Of a stretch of 64,000 nucleotides of DNA, positions 8,623-16,996 are shown in pieces. The notes under the pieces are model-generated. The model was not told the DNA's origin. It did not search any database and saw nothing but the letters and a program-made list of their open reading frames with translations. The translations under genes were made by a program, and so were the position numbers. Every line of letters begins with the position of its first letter. Position 1 is the stretch's first letter. The stretch is from Streptomyces sp. Alt3 (GTDB lineage: Bacteria; Actinomycetota; Actinomycetes; Streptomycetales; Streptomycetaceae), in NCBI RefSeq assembly GCF_030719215.1, contig NZ_CP120983.1:3906001-3970000 (forward strand), read 5' to 3'.

Positions 8623-10149
8623 TCACGGACGACGCAGTGCGTCGGCCGCCGCGGTCGCGGCGGGGCCGGCCGCCAGCTCGGTCTCCAGCAGCTGCTTGCC
8701 GAGCAGTTCCGGGTCCGGGAGCTCCATCGGGTATTCACCGTCGAAGCAGGCGCGGCACAGATTCGGCTTGGCGATCGTCGTCGCCTCGACCATCGCGTCG
8801 AGCGAGATGTACGCGAGGGAGTCGGCCCCCATGGAGGTGGCGATCTCGTCCACGGACATGCCGTTGGCGATCAGCTCGGCGCGCGTCGCGAAGTCGATGC
8901 CGAAGAAGCAGGGCCACTTCACGGGCGGGGAGGAGATCCGGATGTGGATCTCGGCGGCACCCGCCTCGCGGAGCATCCTCACCAGGGCTCGCTGGGTGTT
9001 GCCGCGGACGATCGAGTCGTCGACGACCACCAGGCGCTTGCCCTTGATGACTTCCTTGAGGGGGTTGAGCTTCAGCCGGATGCCCAGCTGCCTGATGGTC
9101 TGCGAGGGCTGGATGAAGGTCCGGCCGACGTAGGCGTTCTTGACCAGACCGGCCCCGAACGGAATTCCGCTCGCCTCCGCGTAACCGATCGCCGCGGGGG
9201 TTCCCGATTCCGGCGTCGCTATGACCAGATCGGCCTCGACAGGGGCCTCGGCCGCCAGCTTCCGGCCCATCTCCACACGCGAGAGATAGACGTTCCGACC
9301 GGCGATGTCGGTGTCGGGGCGGGCCAGGTAGACGTACTCGAAGACACAGCCCTTGGGCTTCGCTTCTGCGAAGCGAGAGGTGCGCAGGCCGTTCTCGTCG
9401 ATGGCGACGAGCTCGCCCGGCTCGATCTCGCGGACGTAGCTGGCACCGCAGATGTCCAGGGCGGCGGACTCGGAGGCCACCACCCAGCCACGCTCGAGGC
9501 GACCGAGGACCAGCGGGCGGATGCCCTGCGGGTCACGGGCCGCGTAGAGCGTGTGCTCGTCCATGAAGACCAGCGAGAAGGCGCCCTTGACCCCGGGAAG
9601 CACCTTGGCGGCGGCCTCCTCGATGGTGAGCGGCTTGTCGTCGTCGTCTCTCTGGCCGGCGAGCAGCGCGGTCACCAGATCGGTGTCGTTCGTCGCGGCG
9701 ACCTGGGTGGCACGGCCGTCCTTGCGAGGAAGGTCGGCGACCATCTCGGCGAGCTGGGCAGTGTTGACCAGGTTGCCGTTGTGACCCAGGGCGATCGAGC
9801 CGTGCGCGGTGGCACGGAATGTCGGCTGCGCGTTCTCCCACACCGAGGCACCGGTAGTGGAGTAGCGGGCATGACCGACCGCGATATGGCCCTGGAGCGA
9901 TCCCAGAGACGTTTCGTCGAAGACCTGCGAGACCAGTCCCATGTCCTTGAAGACCAGGATCTGGGACCCGTTGCTCACTGCGATGCCCGCGGACTCCTGT
10001 CCACGGTGCTGCAGGGCATACAGTCCGAAATAGGTGAGCTTGGCGACCTCTTCACCCGGAGCCCAGACACCGAAGACGCCGCAAGCGTCCTGGGGGCCTT
10101 TCTCTCCGGGGAGCAGGTCGTGGTTGAGTCGTCCATCACCACGAGGCAC
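8623..10149 (-). CDS. purF: Amidophosphoribosyltransferase
   Basis: A 508-residue PurF, the first committed step of purine synthesis (PRPP plus glutamine to phosphoribosylamine). The N-terminus carries a 22-residue propeptide before Cys23 (CGVFGVW), the glutaminase nucleophile exposed after processing. The PRPP-binding loop VVVDDSIVRGNT is in the C-terminal domain, and NLCRACFDGEYP near the end has two of the cysteines used for the Fe-S cluster in Bacillus-type enzymes. It forms an operon with purM. Confidence 0.97.
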   Translation of the reverse strand: MPRGDGRLNHDLLPGEKGPQDACGVFGVWAPGEEVAKLTYFGLYALQHRGQESAGIAVSNGSQILVFKDMGLVSQVFDETSLGSLQGHIAVGHARYSTTGASVWENAQPTFRATAHGSIALGHNGNLVNTAQLAEMVADLPRKDGRATQVAATNDTDLVTALLAGQRDDDDKPLTIEEAAAKVLPGVKGAFSLVFMDEHTLYAARDPQGIRPLVLGRLERGWVVASESAALDICGASYVREIEPGELVAIDENGLRTSRFAEAKPKGCVFEYVYLARPDTDIAGRNVYLSRVEMGRKLAAEAPVEADLVIATPESGTPAAIGYAEASGIPFGAGLVKNAYVGRTFIQPSQTIRQLGIRLKLNPLKEVIKGKRLVVVDDSIVRGNTQRALVRMLREAGAAEIHIRISSPPVKWPCFFGIDFATRAELIANGMSVDEIATSMGADSLAYISLDAMVEATTIAKPNLCRACFDGEYPMELPDPELLGKQLLETELAAGPAATAAADALRRP

Positions 10150-10634
10150 GCCACCGAGTGTAGGCGAGATCGACCACCGGTCCGAATTGGGTGACCGCCC
10201 GACCGGGACCGCGGACGGAGTGCGGGAGCGCTCCCCGCAACGGCCCGGGGCGGGGTCGGACGATCACTCCGGGTGATCACGGCGTAGACGTCGCGCCCGC
10301 CCCGGAAGGCCTCGGGGCCGCCGACGCCCGGGATGGGCGGCGGTTACCGGCCGGTCCGGCAAGTAGGCACCCCCGCACCGGAATCGCTTCGGCCGTGGCC
10401 CTCGGTGAGCCGGGCCGGCCCGGCGGACAGGCCGTGGCCGAACGCTCGTTTCGTGGCGAGCCTCACACCCTGGGAGCCGGGCCTGGGCCTCCGCGGCGCG
10501 CTCGACGCCGCCCGTCCCCCTCCGTTCCGCCCCCGGCCGGGCGCCAGGACCGAAGGCCGACCGGACGGCCCCGGGGTCGTCCGGGGCGGATCCGGGGGCG
10601 TGCGGGGCCGGTTGTCCGGAGTTCGAGACCACCG
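10150..10634. other. Intergenic region upstream of purF
   Basis: About 485 very GC-rich bases between divergent units. It must contain the purF promoter. Open frames run through it on both strands but have no ribosome sites or recognisable protein features. Confidence 0.4.
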
Positions 10635-10663
10635 TTGACAGGCTCATGGCCCGTTGGCAGGCT
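10635..10663 (+). promoter_or_regulatory. Promoter of the cysteine leader peptide and sulfatase
   Basis: TTGACA at 10635-10640 and CAGGCT at 10658-10663, separated by exactly 17 bases. Transcription would start at about 10670-10672, on or next to the leader ATG, so the leader peptide would be translated from a leaderless message. Confidence 0.65.
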
Positions 10664-10671
10664 CCTTCCCC

Positions 10672-10764
10672 ATGCAGCCCCTCGGTGATCGTTCGGTCAC
10701 GCTCGTGGAGCGCCGCCACGTCGATCTGGGACGTGTCGCGAGCGCCATCTGTCGCTGCGCCTGA
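10672..10764 (+). CDS. Putative cysteine-responsive leader peptide
   Basis: A 30-codon reading frame, ATG 10672 to TGA 10764. It ends RRHVDLGRVASAICRCA, with cysteine codons at positions 27 and 29. The RRHVDLxRVxSAxC pattern is that of the actinobacterial peptides annotated 'putative leader peptide' upstream of sulfur-assimilation genes; in mycobacteria comparable Cys-rich leaderless frames attenuate operons in response to cysteine. The ATG lies eight bases after a -10 box. The next gene is a sulfatase 195 bases downstream, which fits control by sulfur supply. Too small for routine gene calling. Confidence 0.75.
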   Translation: MQPLGDRSVTLVERRHVDLGRVASAICRCA

Positions 10765-10958
10765 CCGCCGCCTCCCGGAACGTCCCACGGGGCCTCCGCC
10801 CCGGACTCCGGCACGCGTGCAGCATCCGCCTTTCTTCTCCCCTCCCCTTCGTGACCTGGTGCGTCCCCCTGCGCACTCCTGGCTGACGGGGCCGGTCCCA
10901 CCCATCCCCCTCGCGCCGCGCCATCGGCACGGCGTCCGAGGCCCGCCCAGGAGGCCTC

Positions 10959-12413
10959 ATGCCCTCTCGCGATTCGAATACCCATTCGATTGAGTCCGTC
11001 GGCTCACCGCTGAGCCGCCGCGCCTTCACCACCGCCGTGGGAGCGACCGCCGCCACCGTGGCGGTCGGGACACAGACCGCCGCCGCTTCGGAAAGGCCCC
11101 CCGGGGAGGTGGCGCGGGAGCGCCCGTTCCGTGCCGCCCGCGGCAAGCACTCACGCCGTCCCAACATCCTGTTCATCCTCGGCGACGACCTCGGCTGGGC
11201 GGATCTCTCCTCCTACGGGGCACCGCACATCCGCACCCCCCACCTGGACAGGCTCGGGCGCCAGGGCGTGCGGTTCACGGACGCCTACTCCGGCTCCGCC
11301 ACCTGCTCGCCCACCCGCTTCAGCCTCTACACGGGCCGCTACCCAGGGCGCACGAAGGGCGGGCTGGCCGAGCCCATCGCCGACAGGTCGGTGGGCCTGG
11401 AGCCGACCCACCCGACGCTGGCGTCCCTGCTGCGCGGCGCCGGCTACTCCACCGCCCTGATCGGCAAGTGGCACTGCGGGTACCTGCCGGACTACAGCCC
11501 GACCCGATCGGGCTGGGACGAGTTCTTCGGCAACTTCGGCGGAGCCCTGGAGTACTACTCCAAGCTCGGCCTGGGCGGCGAGTACGACCTGTACGAAGGG
11601 GACGCCGAGTACAAGGACCTGCGGTACTACACCCGGGTCCTGACGGAGCGGGCGAGCGAGTACGTGCAGCGTGACCACGACCAGCCGTGGCTGCTCAACC
11701 TGAACTTCACCACCCCGCACTGGCCCTGGATCGCCGACGGCGACACTGAGGCCAGTGCCGAGATCGTCCGCCGGATCAAGGCCGGTGACCGGTCCGCGCT
11801 CCGGAACGCCGACGGCGGTTCCGTCGAGAAGTACACGGAGATGGTCGAGGACCTGGACCGCTCGGTCGGCGAGGTGCTGGAGGCCCTGAAGCGGTCGGGG
11901 CAGGAGAAGGACACCCTCGTCTTCTTCGCCAGCGACAACGGCGGTGAGCGCTTCTCCTACAACTGGCCGCTGTCCGGCAACAAGAGCTCGCTCCAGGAGG
12001 GCGGGATCCGCGTCCCCTCGGTGCTGCGCTGGCCGGCGCGCATCGACGGGAACCAGGTCAGCGACCTGCCGGTCTTCTCGCCCGACTGGACGGCGACCCT
12101 GCTGGAGCTCGGTGGGGCGCGGCCCGACCCCGCACACCCGCTGGACGGCGTCAGCCTCGCCGGATACCTGCTGCGGGACGAGACGCCGAAGGAACGCGAC
12201 CTGTTCTGGCGGGTGCGCGGTGAGCGGGCGCTGCGACGCGGTGACTGGAAGTACTACCGGGGGCGGACCGGGACCGACCAGCTGTTCAACCTGGCCGACG
12301 ACCAGCGCGAGCAGGCCGACCGCGCGAAGGCCGAGCCGGAGCGGCTGGCCGAGCTGCGGGCTTCGTGGGAGAGGACGGACTCCGGTCTGCTCCCCTACCC
12401 CACGGTCTCCTGA
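10959..12413 (+). CDS. Tat-exported sulfatase
   Basis: A 484-residue alkaline-phosphatase-superfamily sulfatase that hydrolyses sulfate esters outside the membrane. A twin-arginine signal (SRRAF, then an Ala-rich hydrophobic stretch) ends by about residue 45. The metal-binding NILFILGDDLGWAD segment follows, and the CSPTR motif at residues 116-120 supplies the cysteine converted to formylglycine. Further conserved pieces are GKWHCG and ASDNGG. ATG 10959 has GGAGG upstream. The natural substrate is unknown. The Cys-type leader peptide just upstream suggests induction when reduced sulfur is scarce. Confidence 0.93.
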   Translation: MPSRDSNTHSIESVGSPLSRRAFTTAVGATAATVAVGTQTAAASERPPGEVARERPFRAARGKHSRRPNILFILGDDLGWADLSSYGAPHIRTPHLDRLGRQGVRFTDAYSGSATCSPTRFSLYTGRYPGRTKGGLAEPIADRSVGLEPTHPTLASLLRGAGYSTALIGKWHCGYLPDYSPTRSGWDEFFGNFGGALEYYSKLGLGGEYDLYEGDAEYKDLRYYTRVLTERASEYVQRDHDQPWLLNLNFTTPHWPWIADGDTEASAEIVRRIKAGDRSALRNADGGSVEKYTEMVEDLDRSVGEVLEALKRSGQEKDTLVFFASDNGGERFSYNWPLSGNKSSLQEGGIRVPSVLRWPARIDGNQVSDLPVFSPDWTATLLELGGARPDPAHPLDGVSLAGYLLRDETPKERDLFWRVRGERALRRGDWKYYRGRTGTDQLFNLADDQREQADRAKAEPERLAELRASWERTDSGLLPYPTVS

Positions 12414-12420
12414 GGCCGTT

Positions 12421-12449
12421 CGCCCCGGGCTTCCCGTGAGGCCCGGGCG
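12421..12449. terminator. Hairpin between convergent genes
   Basis: Imperfect GC-rich dyad (CGCCCCGGGC with GCCCGGGCG, one bulge) between the stop codons of the sulfatase and the META lipoprotein. A likely bidirectional terminator. Confidence 0.4.
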
Positions 12450-12470
12450 GGCCTGAGGCGCCCTGCCCGG

Positions 12471-13322
12471 TCAGTCCTCGGCCGCCGGGGCGGACGCGTC
12501 GAGGCCCTTGCCGCTCTCCGCCTCGATCGACAGGGAACGGTGATCGATCTCGTACGACGTCTTCCCCTCCAGCACACCGAGCAGCACCCGCTCCAGCTTC
12601 ATCTCCGGCTCGGGGCACATCTTCCGGGTGGAGGCGAGCGGGCCGAAGGTGAGCGTGGAGCCGGAGACCGTCGCCCTGCCGTGGAAGGAGTTGCATCCGA
12701 GGTTCCCCTCCACCGAACCGTCCTCGCCGAAGGTCAGGTGCGCCTTGTCCTCCGTGCCGGCGGGCAGGGAGGAGGCCACGCTGCCGGACACGAGTCCGGT
12801 GACCTTCCAGGCGGTGCCGGTGAGCGGGGCCGGCGGCTCGGAGGTGAGGGCGATGGAGTCGCCCTTCGCGGTGGTCAGGGTCAGGGTCTTCGCCTTGCCC
12901 TGTCCCGCCACGGCGGCCGTGAGCTCGCCGTGGAAGGCCTTGCCCATCGCGTTCTCGAACTGCTGGACCTCCTTCGCGCAGGCCATCCCGGTGCTGGTGC
13001 CCTGCCCGACGGTGACCTTGTCGCCGTCGAGGCGGGCGTCGGCGGTGAACCGGTTGCAGCCGAGGCTGCCCGTGGCCTTCCCCTCGGAGTCGATCTCGAC
13101 GTGGGCGCCCTCGGGGGCGGAGGTCTTCTCCCCGCCGACGGTCAGGGACGACACGTTCCAGTGGACCCCGGTCACCTCCGGTCCGGTGCGTACGGTGCCG
13201 CTGCCGTCCCCGGATTCCCCGGATCCCGCTCCGGAGCCCGACTCCGTACCGCAGGAGGCAAGGGTGAAGGTGGCCAGGACGGCAAGGGCGCTGACAGACA
13301 TACGTTGTGTGCGCATGGCCAT
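12471..13322 (-). CDS. META-domain lipoprotein
   Basis: A 283-residue secreted lipoprotein. The signal peptide ends in the lipobox LASC (Cys at about residue 24), followed by a Gly/Ser-rich linker. Two META domains follow in tandem, each with the xGxLGCNxF signature (GSLGCNRF and GNLGCNSF) and a downstream Met-Cys pair (GMACAKE, RKMCPEPE). META domains are found in heat-shock HslJ-like and other envelope proteins; the role here is unknown. ATG 13316 (two codons in) is an alternative start. Confidence 0.88.
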   Translation of the reverse strand: MAMRTQRMSVSALAVLATFTLASCGTESGSGAGSGESGDGSGTVRTGPEVTGVHWNVSSLTVGGEKTSAPEGAHVEIDSEGKATGSLGCNRFTADARLDGDKVTVGQGTSTGMACAKEVQQFENAMGKAFHGELTAAVAGQGKAKTLTLTTAKGDSIALTSEPPAPLTGTAWKVTGLVSGSVASSLPAGTEDKAHLTFGEDGSVEGNLGCNSFHGRATVSGSTLTFGPLASTRKMCPEPEMKLERVLLGVLEGKTSYEIDHRSLSIEAESGKGLDASAPAAED

Positions 13323-13353
13323 GGGACGGAACGACCGGTCGATCCGGTTCCGT

Positions 13354-14154
13354 TCAGCCCATCAGCGGGAGCAGCGGGGCGAGGTCGGCCCGCTCACCAC
13401 TGGCGCTGACCTGCGCCTCTTCGAGCGCCTCCGTCCACCCTGTGCGGCCCGTCGCCAGCCGGAGCCAGGTGAGCGGATCCGTCTCGACGACGTTGGGCGG
13501 GGTGCCCCGGGTGTGCTTGGGGCCGCCGATGCACTGGACGACGGCGAAGGGCGGGACGCGCACCTCGACCGAGCCGCCGGGCGCCTTGTCCGCGAGCGCG
13601 TCGGCGAGCAGCCGGGTGCAGGCGGCGAGCGCCTGACGGTCGTACGGGAGATCGAGGCCGGTCGCCCGGTGGAGATCGTCGGTGTGGACGACGAGTTCGA
13701 CGGTACGGGTGACCAGGAAGTCGCCGAGCCGCATGGTGCCCGCCCGGGTCGTCACGAGCCGCTCCCCGGGGGCCCCGGCCGTGAGCCGGGCGAACCGCTC
13801 GGCCGTCTCCTCGTAGAGCGCGCCGAGTCCGGGCCGTGCGGCGGCCAGGGCCCTGGCATCGTCCGCGATCCCCTGGGCCCGCCCCGCCGTGGAGAACGGC
13901 CACTCCAGCAGGTTCAGTTGTGGCTTGGCACCGGGGGGCTCCGGCAGCTCCAGCTCACGGCTGACCCACTCCAGCACCGTGGCCATGTGGGCGGCGAGGT
14001 CCCGTACGGTCCACTCCCCCAGCCCGGACGGACCGGACAGCTGCTCGGGTGTCAGGTCACGGACGGCGGACTGTACGTGGGCGAACTGTGCCAGGACCGC
14101 CGTGCGGGTCCGGCTGAGGTCGTAGGCGCGCTGGCGCTTCTTGGCCGGGGGCAT
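13354..14154 (-). CDS. Maleylpyruvate isomerase/DinB-type mycothiol-dependent family protein
   Basis: 266 residues from ATG 14152-14154 (MPPAKKRQRAYDL). The frame is open far upstream, but codon use there is poor and this start fits the family. The N-terminal four-helix bundle contains GLGEWTVRDLAAHM, the W-x-D-x-x-x-H pattern of the DinB/MDMPI N-terminal domain, with further histidine in ELVVHTDDLHR. The C-terminal part resembles an SCP2-like lipid-binding fold. Such proteins are often mycothiol-dependent; the substrate cannot be told. TAGTCT lies seven bases before the ATG, so the transcript may be leaderless. Confidence 0.8.
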   Translation of the reverse strand: MPPAKKRQRAYDLSRTRTAVLAQFAHVQSAVRDLTPEQLSGPSGLGEWTVRDLAAHMATVLEWVSRELELPEPPGAKPQLNLLEWPFSTAGRAQGIADDARALAAARPGLGALYEETAERFARLTAGAPGERLVTTRAGTMRLGDFLVTRTVELVVHTDDLHRATGLDLPYDRQALAACTRLLADALADKAPGGSVEVRVPPFAVVQCIGGPKHTRGTPPNVVETDPLTWLRLATGRTGWTEALEEAQVSASGERADLAPLLPLMG

Positions 14155-14204
14155 GGGGGCGAGACTAACCGGCGCCTGTGACAACGGCCCCTCCGAGCGG
14201 AGGG

Positions 14205-15467
14205 TCAGCTCCCGGCGAGGTCCGAGGCCTTGGGAAAGGTGACACCGGTGCAGCCCCGGCGTGCGGTGGCGTCCTCGACGTACGCCCGGAACAGGGACTC
14301 CAGCCGGTCCCGGAGTAGGTCGTCGTACGGGAAGGACACCTGCATCAGGTGCACGGCGGGCCTGCCGCCGCAGACGGACGAGGCCCACCGGACGCCCTCG
14401 GCCGATCCCGCCGACGAGGCCACGACCGGGGTCCCCTTCAGCGGACCGGCGCGCAGCCCCCTCGTGCCGTCGCCCACCAGCGTGTCCGTCTGCATCCACA
14501 GCGGGCGCAGGGTCAGCACCCTGTCGAGATCCGTGCCGTCGGGGTGGCTCTTCTCGTACGCCGGCCAGATCCTCTCGGTCCCCTCCGGGCTCATCGCGAG
14601 CAGGCAGGAGTCATGGGCGCCGGCCTTCCCTGCCGGTGCGGCGAGCGCCCGGTCGGGGAGCTCGCCCTGCCCGTGGGCGGCGATGTGCCGTCCGTACCAG
14701 GCGCAGGTGCCGCCCGCCTTCACGGCGGGGCCGAGGGTGGTCCTCGGCTCGGGGAACGCGGAGGGCACGGCGGGGAGTTCGGCCCGGCAGCCGTTCGCCG
14801 CAGCGGCCCGCTCCGCCGCCTGGCGTGCCAAGACCGTCAGGTCATGACGGTCCCCGGAGGTGACGGGCCCGTCGTACGAGGCCGTGGCCTTCGCCCGGAC
14901 GGAGGAGACCGTGCCCCCGTCCGCGCACAGGGCCCTGACCGTCACCGTGCGAGCGTCGTACTCCCCCAGCCCGCCGTCACCCAGCGGGTGCGGCAGCGTG
15001 TACTGCGCGGCCGCCGTGACGTCGTCCCTGTTCTCGGCGGTGAAGTAGTCGAAGGGTTCGTGGTTCGCACCCACCCGGTGCTCGTCGGCGTTCGGGTTCG
15101 CCGGGTACAGGGTGAGGCCCAGCGAGAAGTGCCCGTAGGTCGTCCCCGGGTCGCCCACCCGGTAGACCACACAGCTGCTGTCGCTCCGCGCGGTGCCGAT
15201 GTCGTAGCGGTCGGAGAGTTCGACCCGGTCGACACCCCCGTTCAGCGCGAGCACCAGGTCGGGGTCGACGAGACCGCCGCACGCCTCCTCCACCCGTTCA
15301 CGGCTCTCGGCCCGGGTACGGAGGTCGAGCACATCGCTGACGAGCGCCCAGATGCTGAGCCCGATCCCCGCCACTGCGACGAGCACGAACACCGTGTTCA
15401 GGGCCCCTCGCAGACGGCCCTGTCCCGGTGGGCCGTCCGTTTCGGCGCGCGTGCCGTCGTCCATCAT
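14205..15467 (-). CDS. Membrane-anchored hypothetical protein
   Basis: A 420-residue protein with a short cytoplasmic Arg/Gly-rich N-terminus, one membrane helix at about residues 24-46 (NTVFVLVAVAGIGLSIWALV) and a large external domain with several cysteines (CGG, SSCVVY, RALCADG, NGCRAE, GTCAWYG, DSCLLA, SVCGG, RRGC) likely paired as disulfides. No enzyme motif is recognised. It lies between the DinB-type gene and the M23 peptidase, all on the minus strand. Confidence 0.75.
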   Translation of the reverse strand: MMDDGTRAETDGPPGQGRLRGALNTVFVLVAVAGIGLSIWALVSDVLDLRTRAESRERVEEACGGLVDPDLVLALNGGVDRVELSDRYDIGTARSDSSCVVYRVGDPGTTYGHFSLGLTLYPANPNADEHRVGANHEPFDYFTAENRDDVTAAAQYTLPHPLGDGGLGEYDARTVTVRALCADGGTVSSVRAKATASYDGPVTSGDRHDLTVLARQAAERAAAANGCRAELPAVPSAFPEPRTTLGPAVKAGGTCAWYGRHIAAHGQGELPDRALAAPAGKAGAHDSCLLAMSPEGTERIWPAYEKSHPDGTDLDRVLTLRPLWMQTDTLVGDGTRGLRAGPLKGTPVVASSAGSAEGVRWASSVCGGRPAVHLMQVSFPYDDLLRDRLESLFRAYVEDATARRGCTGVTFPKASDLAGS

Positions 15468-15509
15468 CGACCCCCGTCAACTCGACCTCGCGTGGCGCAC
15501 CGCAAGCTA

Positions 15510-16334
15510 TCAGTCGCTGCTGACGGTCTCCTCGACCACGAATGCCTCACCGTTGCCGGGGACACCGACGCCCCGCCAGGTGAAGGGGATCCCCCGCGCC
15601 ACGTCCAGGTCCGGGTGGTCCATCAGCTGGAAGTGCACATGCGGCTCGGTGGAGTTGCCGGAGTTCCCGCAGCGCGCGAGCACCTGCCCCTCCCGGACGG
15701 TGTCCCCCGCCTTCACCTGGAGGGAGCCCCGCCGTATGTGCGCGTACGCGGCGTGGACGCCGTCCCCCAGGTCGAGCACGACGTGGTTGCCGACGATCCT
15801 GCGGGCGCCGGCCATGTCACGCAGCGAGGACTCCAGAACCATCAGATAGGCCAGCGCGGGGCCGGAGTTCCGGCTGAGGTGATCGCGCTGCCCGTCGCTC
15901 GCGTGCACGACGGTGCCGTCCGCCACCGCGACGAGCGGGGCGTCGAAGGCCGGGAAGTCACGGTTGGGCCGGGCGACCGGCCACAGCCACCGGAAGGGAG
16001 GGCGGCTCCCCTCCTCCGGTTCGGCGACGATGTCGATCGCGTGGGACTGCCCGTACCCGTGGGTGCCATGGCTGGGGACCTTGTCCGCCGGGCTGTTGAG
16101 AGCGACCCAGCGTCCCGTCACCGGCGGCCCGACCTCGACCGCCGGCCGGTCCCGCGCCAGGGCCGCACGGCTGCGGCGGCCCATCAGGAAGCCGATGAGG
16201 ATCGCCGCCGCCGCGGGCACGAAGACCGCCCCGTACGGAACCAGCGGCTCGGCGAAGGCGTCGCACAGCACCAGAGCGACGAACGCGAGCCAGCAGCAGC
16301 GGTAGAGGATCATCGCGGCCTTGCGTACGGACAT
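15510..16334 (-). CDS. M23-family (LytM) metallopeptidase, membrane-anchored
   Basis: 274 residues from ATG 16332-16334 (MSVRKAAMILY). Two N-terminal hydrophobic helices within about residues 6-55 anchor it. The lysostaphin/LytM domain follows, with the zinc ligands in GQSHAIDIV (H-x-x-x-D) and EPHVHFQ (HxH) and the typical VADGTVVHA and LDLGDGVHAAYAHI segments. M23 enzymes cleave peptidoglycan peptide bridges, so a wall-remodelling role is likely. It starts 31 bases after the ArsR-like gene on the same strand and is probably cotranscribed with it. Confidence 0.9.
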   Translation of the reverse strand: MSVRKAAMILYRCCWLAFVALVLCDAFAEPLVPYGAVFVPAAAAILIGFLMGRRSRAALARDRPAVEVGPPVTGRWVALNSPADKVPSHGTHGYGQSHAIDIVAEPEEGSRPPFRWLWPVARPNRDFPAFDAPLVAVADGTVVHASDGQRDHLSRNSGPALAYLMVLESSLRDMAGARRIVGNHVVLDLGDGVHAAYAHIRRGSLQVKAGDTVREGQVLARCGNSGNSTEPHVHFQLMDHPDLDVARGIPFTWRGVGVPGNGEAFVVEETVSSD

Positions 16335-16365
16335 GGGGTCCCCCCCGGTTCTCGGCGTGCGGGCG

Positions 16366-16890
16366 TCACGGCCGGGCGGCCGTGAGAACCACCAGCAGCG
16401 GCACCACGCGGGAACCGGGCACCTCGTACCGTCCACGCCCCGTCGTGTGCAGCCAGCCCGCGCCGGTCAGCAGACGCAGATGGTGGTAGATCTGGCCGGT
16501 CGTGCCCGTGTCGTCCAGCCCGGCCAGTTCGGCGGCGGTGCGGCAGCCGCCGAGGATCTCGCGGAGCAGCCGCAGCCGGACCGGATGGCCCAGCGCGGCG
16601 AGCGGCTCGGCGGCCTCCGCCCAGTCGGGGCGTTCGTCCTCCGTGCCGAGGAGCCCCCCGGTGAGCGCGCCGTACTGCCACTCGTAGTGCTCACCGGCCG
16701 GCAGCCTCACCGCGCCCGTGAACAGCACCCCGCCGTCGGCGGCGGCCTCCCCGACCTGTTCGAGCTGCTCCTTCAGCCCGTCCAGCGCCCAGAAGTCCCC
16801 GTCGCCCAGACCGGGCCTGCCGCCCTCCGCCGCCCGCTCCAGCACCGCGAGGCGGCGCTCCAGATCGGCGACACGCTCCTCAAGCTTCAC
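16366..16890 (-). CDS. ArsR-like helix-turn-helix regulator
   Basis: I start this at GTG 16888-16890 (174 residues), which matches the leaderless promoter described separately. An upstream ATG (16920) would put the operator palindrome inside the coding sequence. The N-terminal 25 residues form a coiled coil (KLEERVADLERRLAVLERA). The C-terminal half has the ArsR-type winged helix: LAALGHPVRLRLLREIL, then a helix-turn-helix, then IYHHLRLLTGAGWL. There are no obvious metal-binding cysteine pairs, so the signal is unknown. It is followed by the M23 peptidase gene and probably controls it. Confidence 0.85.
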   Translation of the reverse strand: MKLEERVADLERRLAVLERAAEGGRPGLGDGDFWALDGLKEQLEQVGEAAADGGVLFTGAVRLPAGEHYEWQYGALTGGLLGTEDERPDWAEAAEPLAALGHPVRLRLLREILGGCRTAAELAGLDDTGTTGQIYHHLRLLTGAGWLHTTGRGRYEVPGSRVVPLLVVLTAARP

Positions 16891-16898
16891 AGAACCCA

Positions 16899-16927
16899 AC
16901 CTTACGTAATTACGTAACATGCATCAA
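16899..16927 (-). promoter_or_regulatory. Promoter with embedded palindromic operator
   Basis: On the minus strand TTGATG (16922-16927) and TAAGGT (16899-16904) are 17 bases apart, with the GTG start only 8 bases further. The perfect palindrome TTACGTAATTACGTAA (16902-16917) fills most of the spacer, so a bound repressor would exclude RNA polymerase. Autoregulation by the ArsR-like protein is the natural inference. Confidence 0.7.
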
Positions 16928-16945
16928 CTGTTTCGTGTGAGAACG

Positions 16946-16984
16946 CCGAAGCCCCCGTCCGGTCGACCCGGACGGGGGCTTCGG
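16946..16984 (-). terminator. Terminator of the purSQL operon
   Basis: A perfect 17-bp stem (16946-16962 with 16968-16984) and a 5-nt loop, 13 bases past the purL stop codon. Confidence 0.85.
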
Positions 16985-16996
16985 AACGGGCGGAAC

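Noticed and set aside
7459..10194. A 911-residue open frame antisense to purM and purF
   Set aside because: Runs across two well-supported enzymes and their spacer on the other strand; a typical high-GC antisense artefact.
10264..10905. Minus-strand frame over the sulfatase promoter region
   Set aside because: No ribosome site, no family features, and it runs through the promoter and leader peptide.
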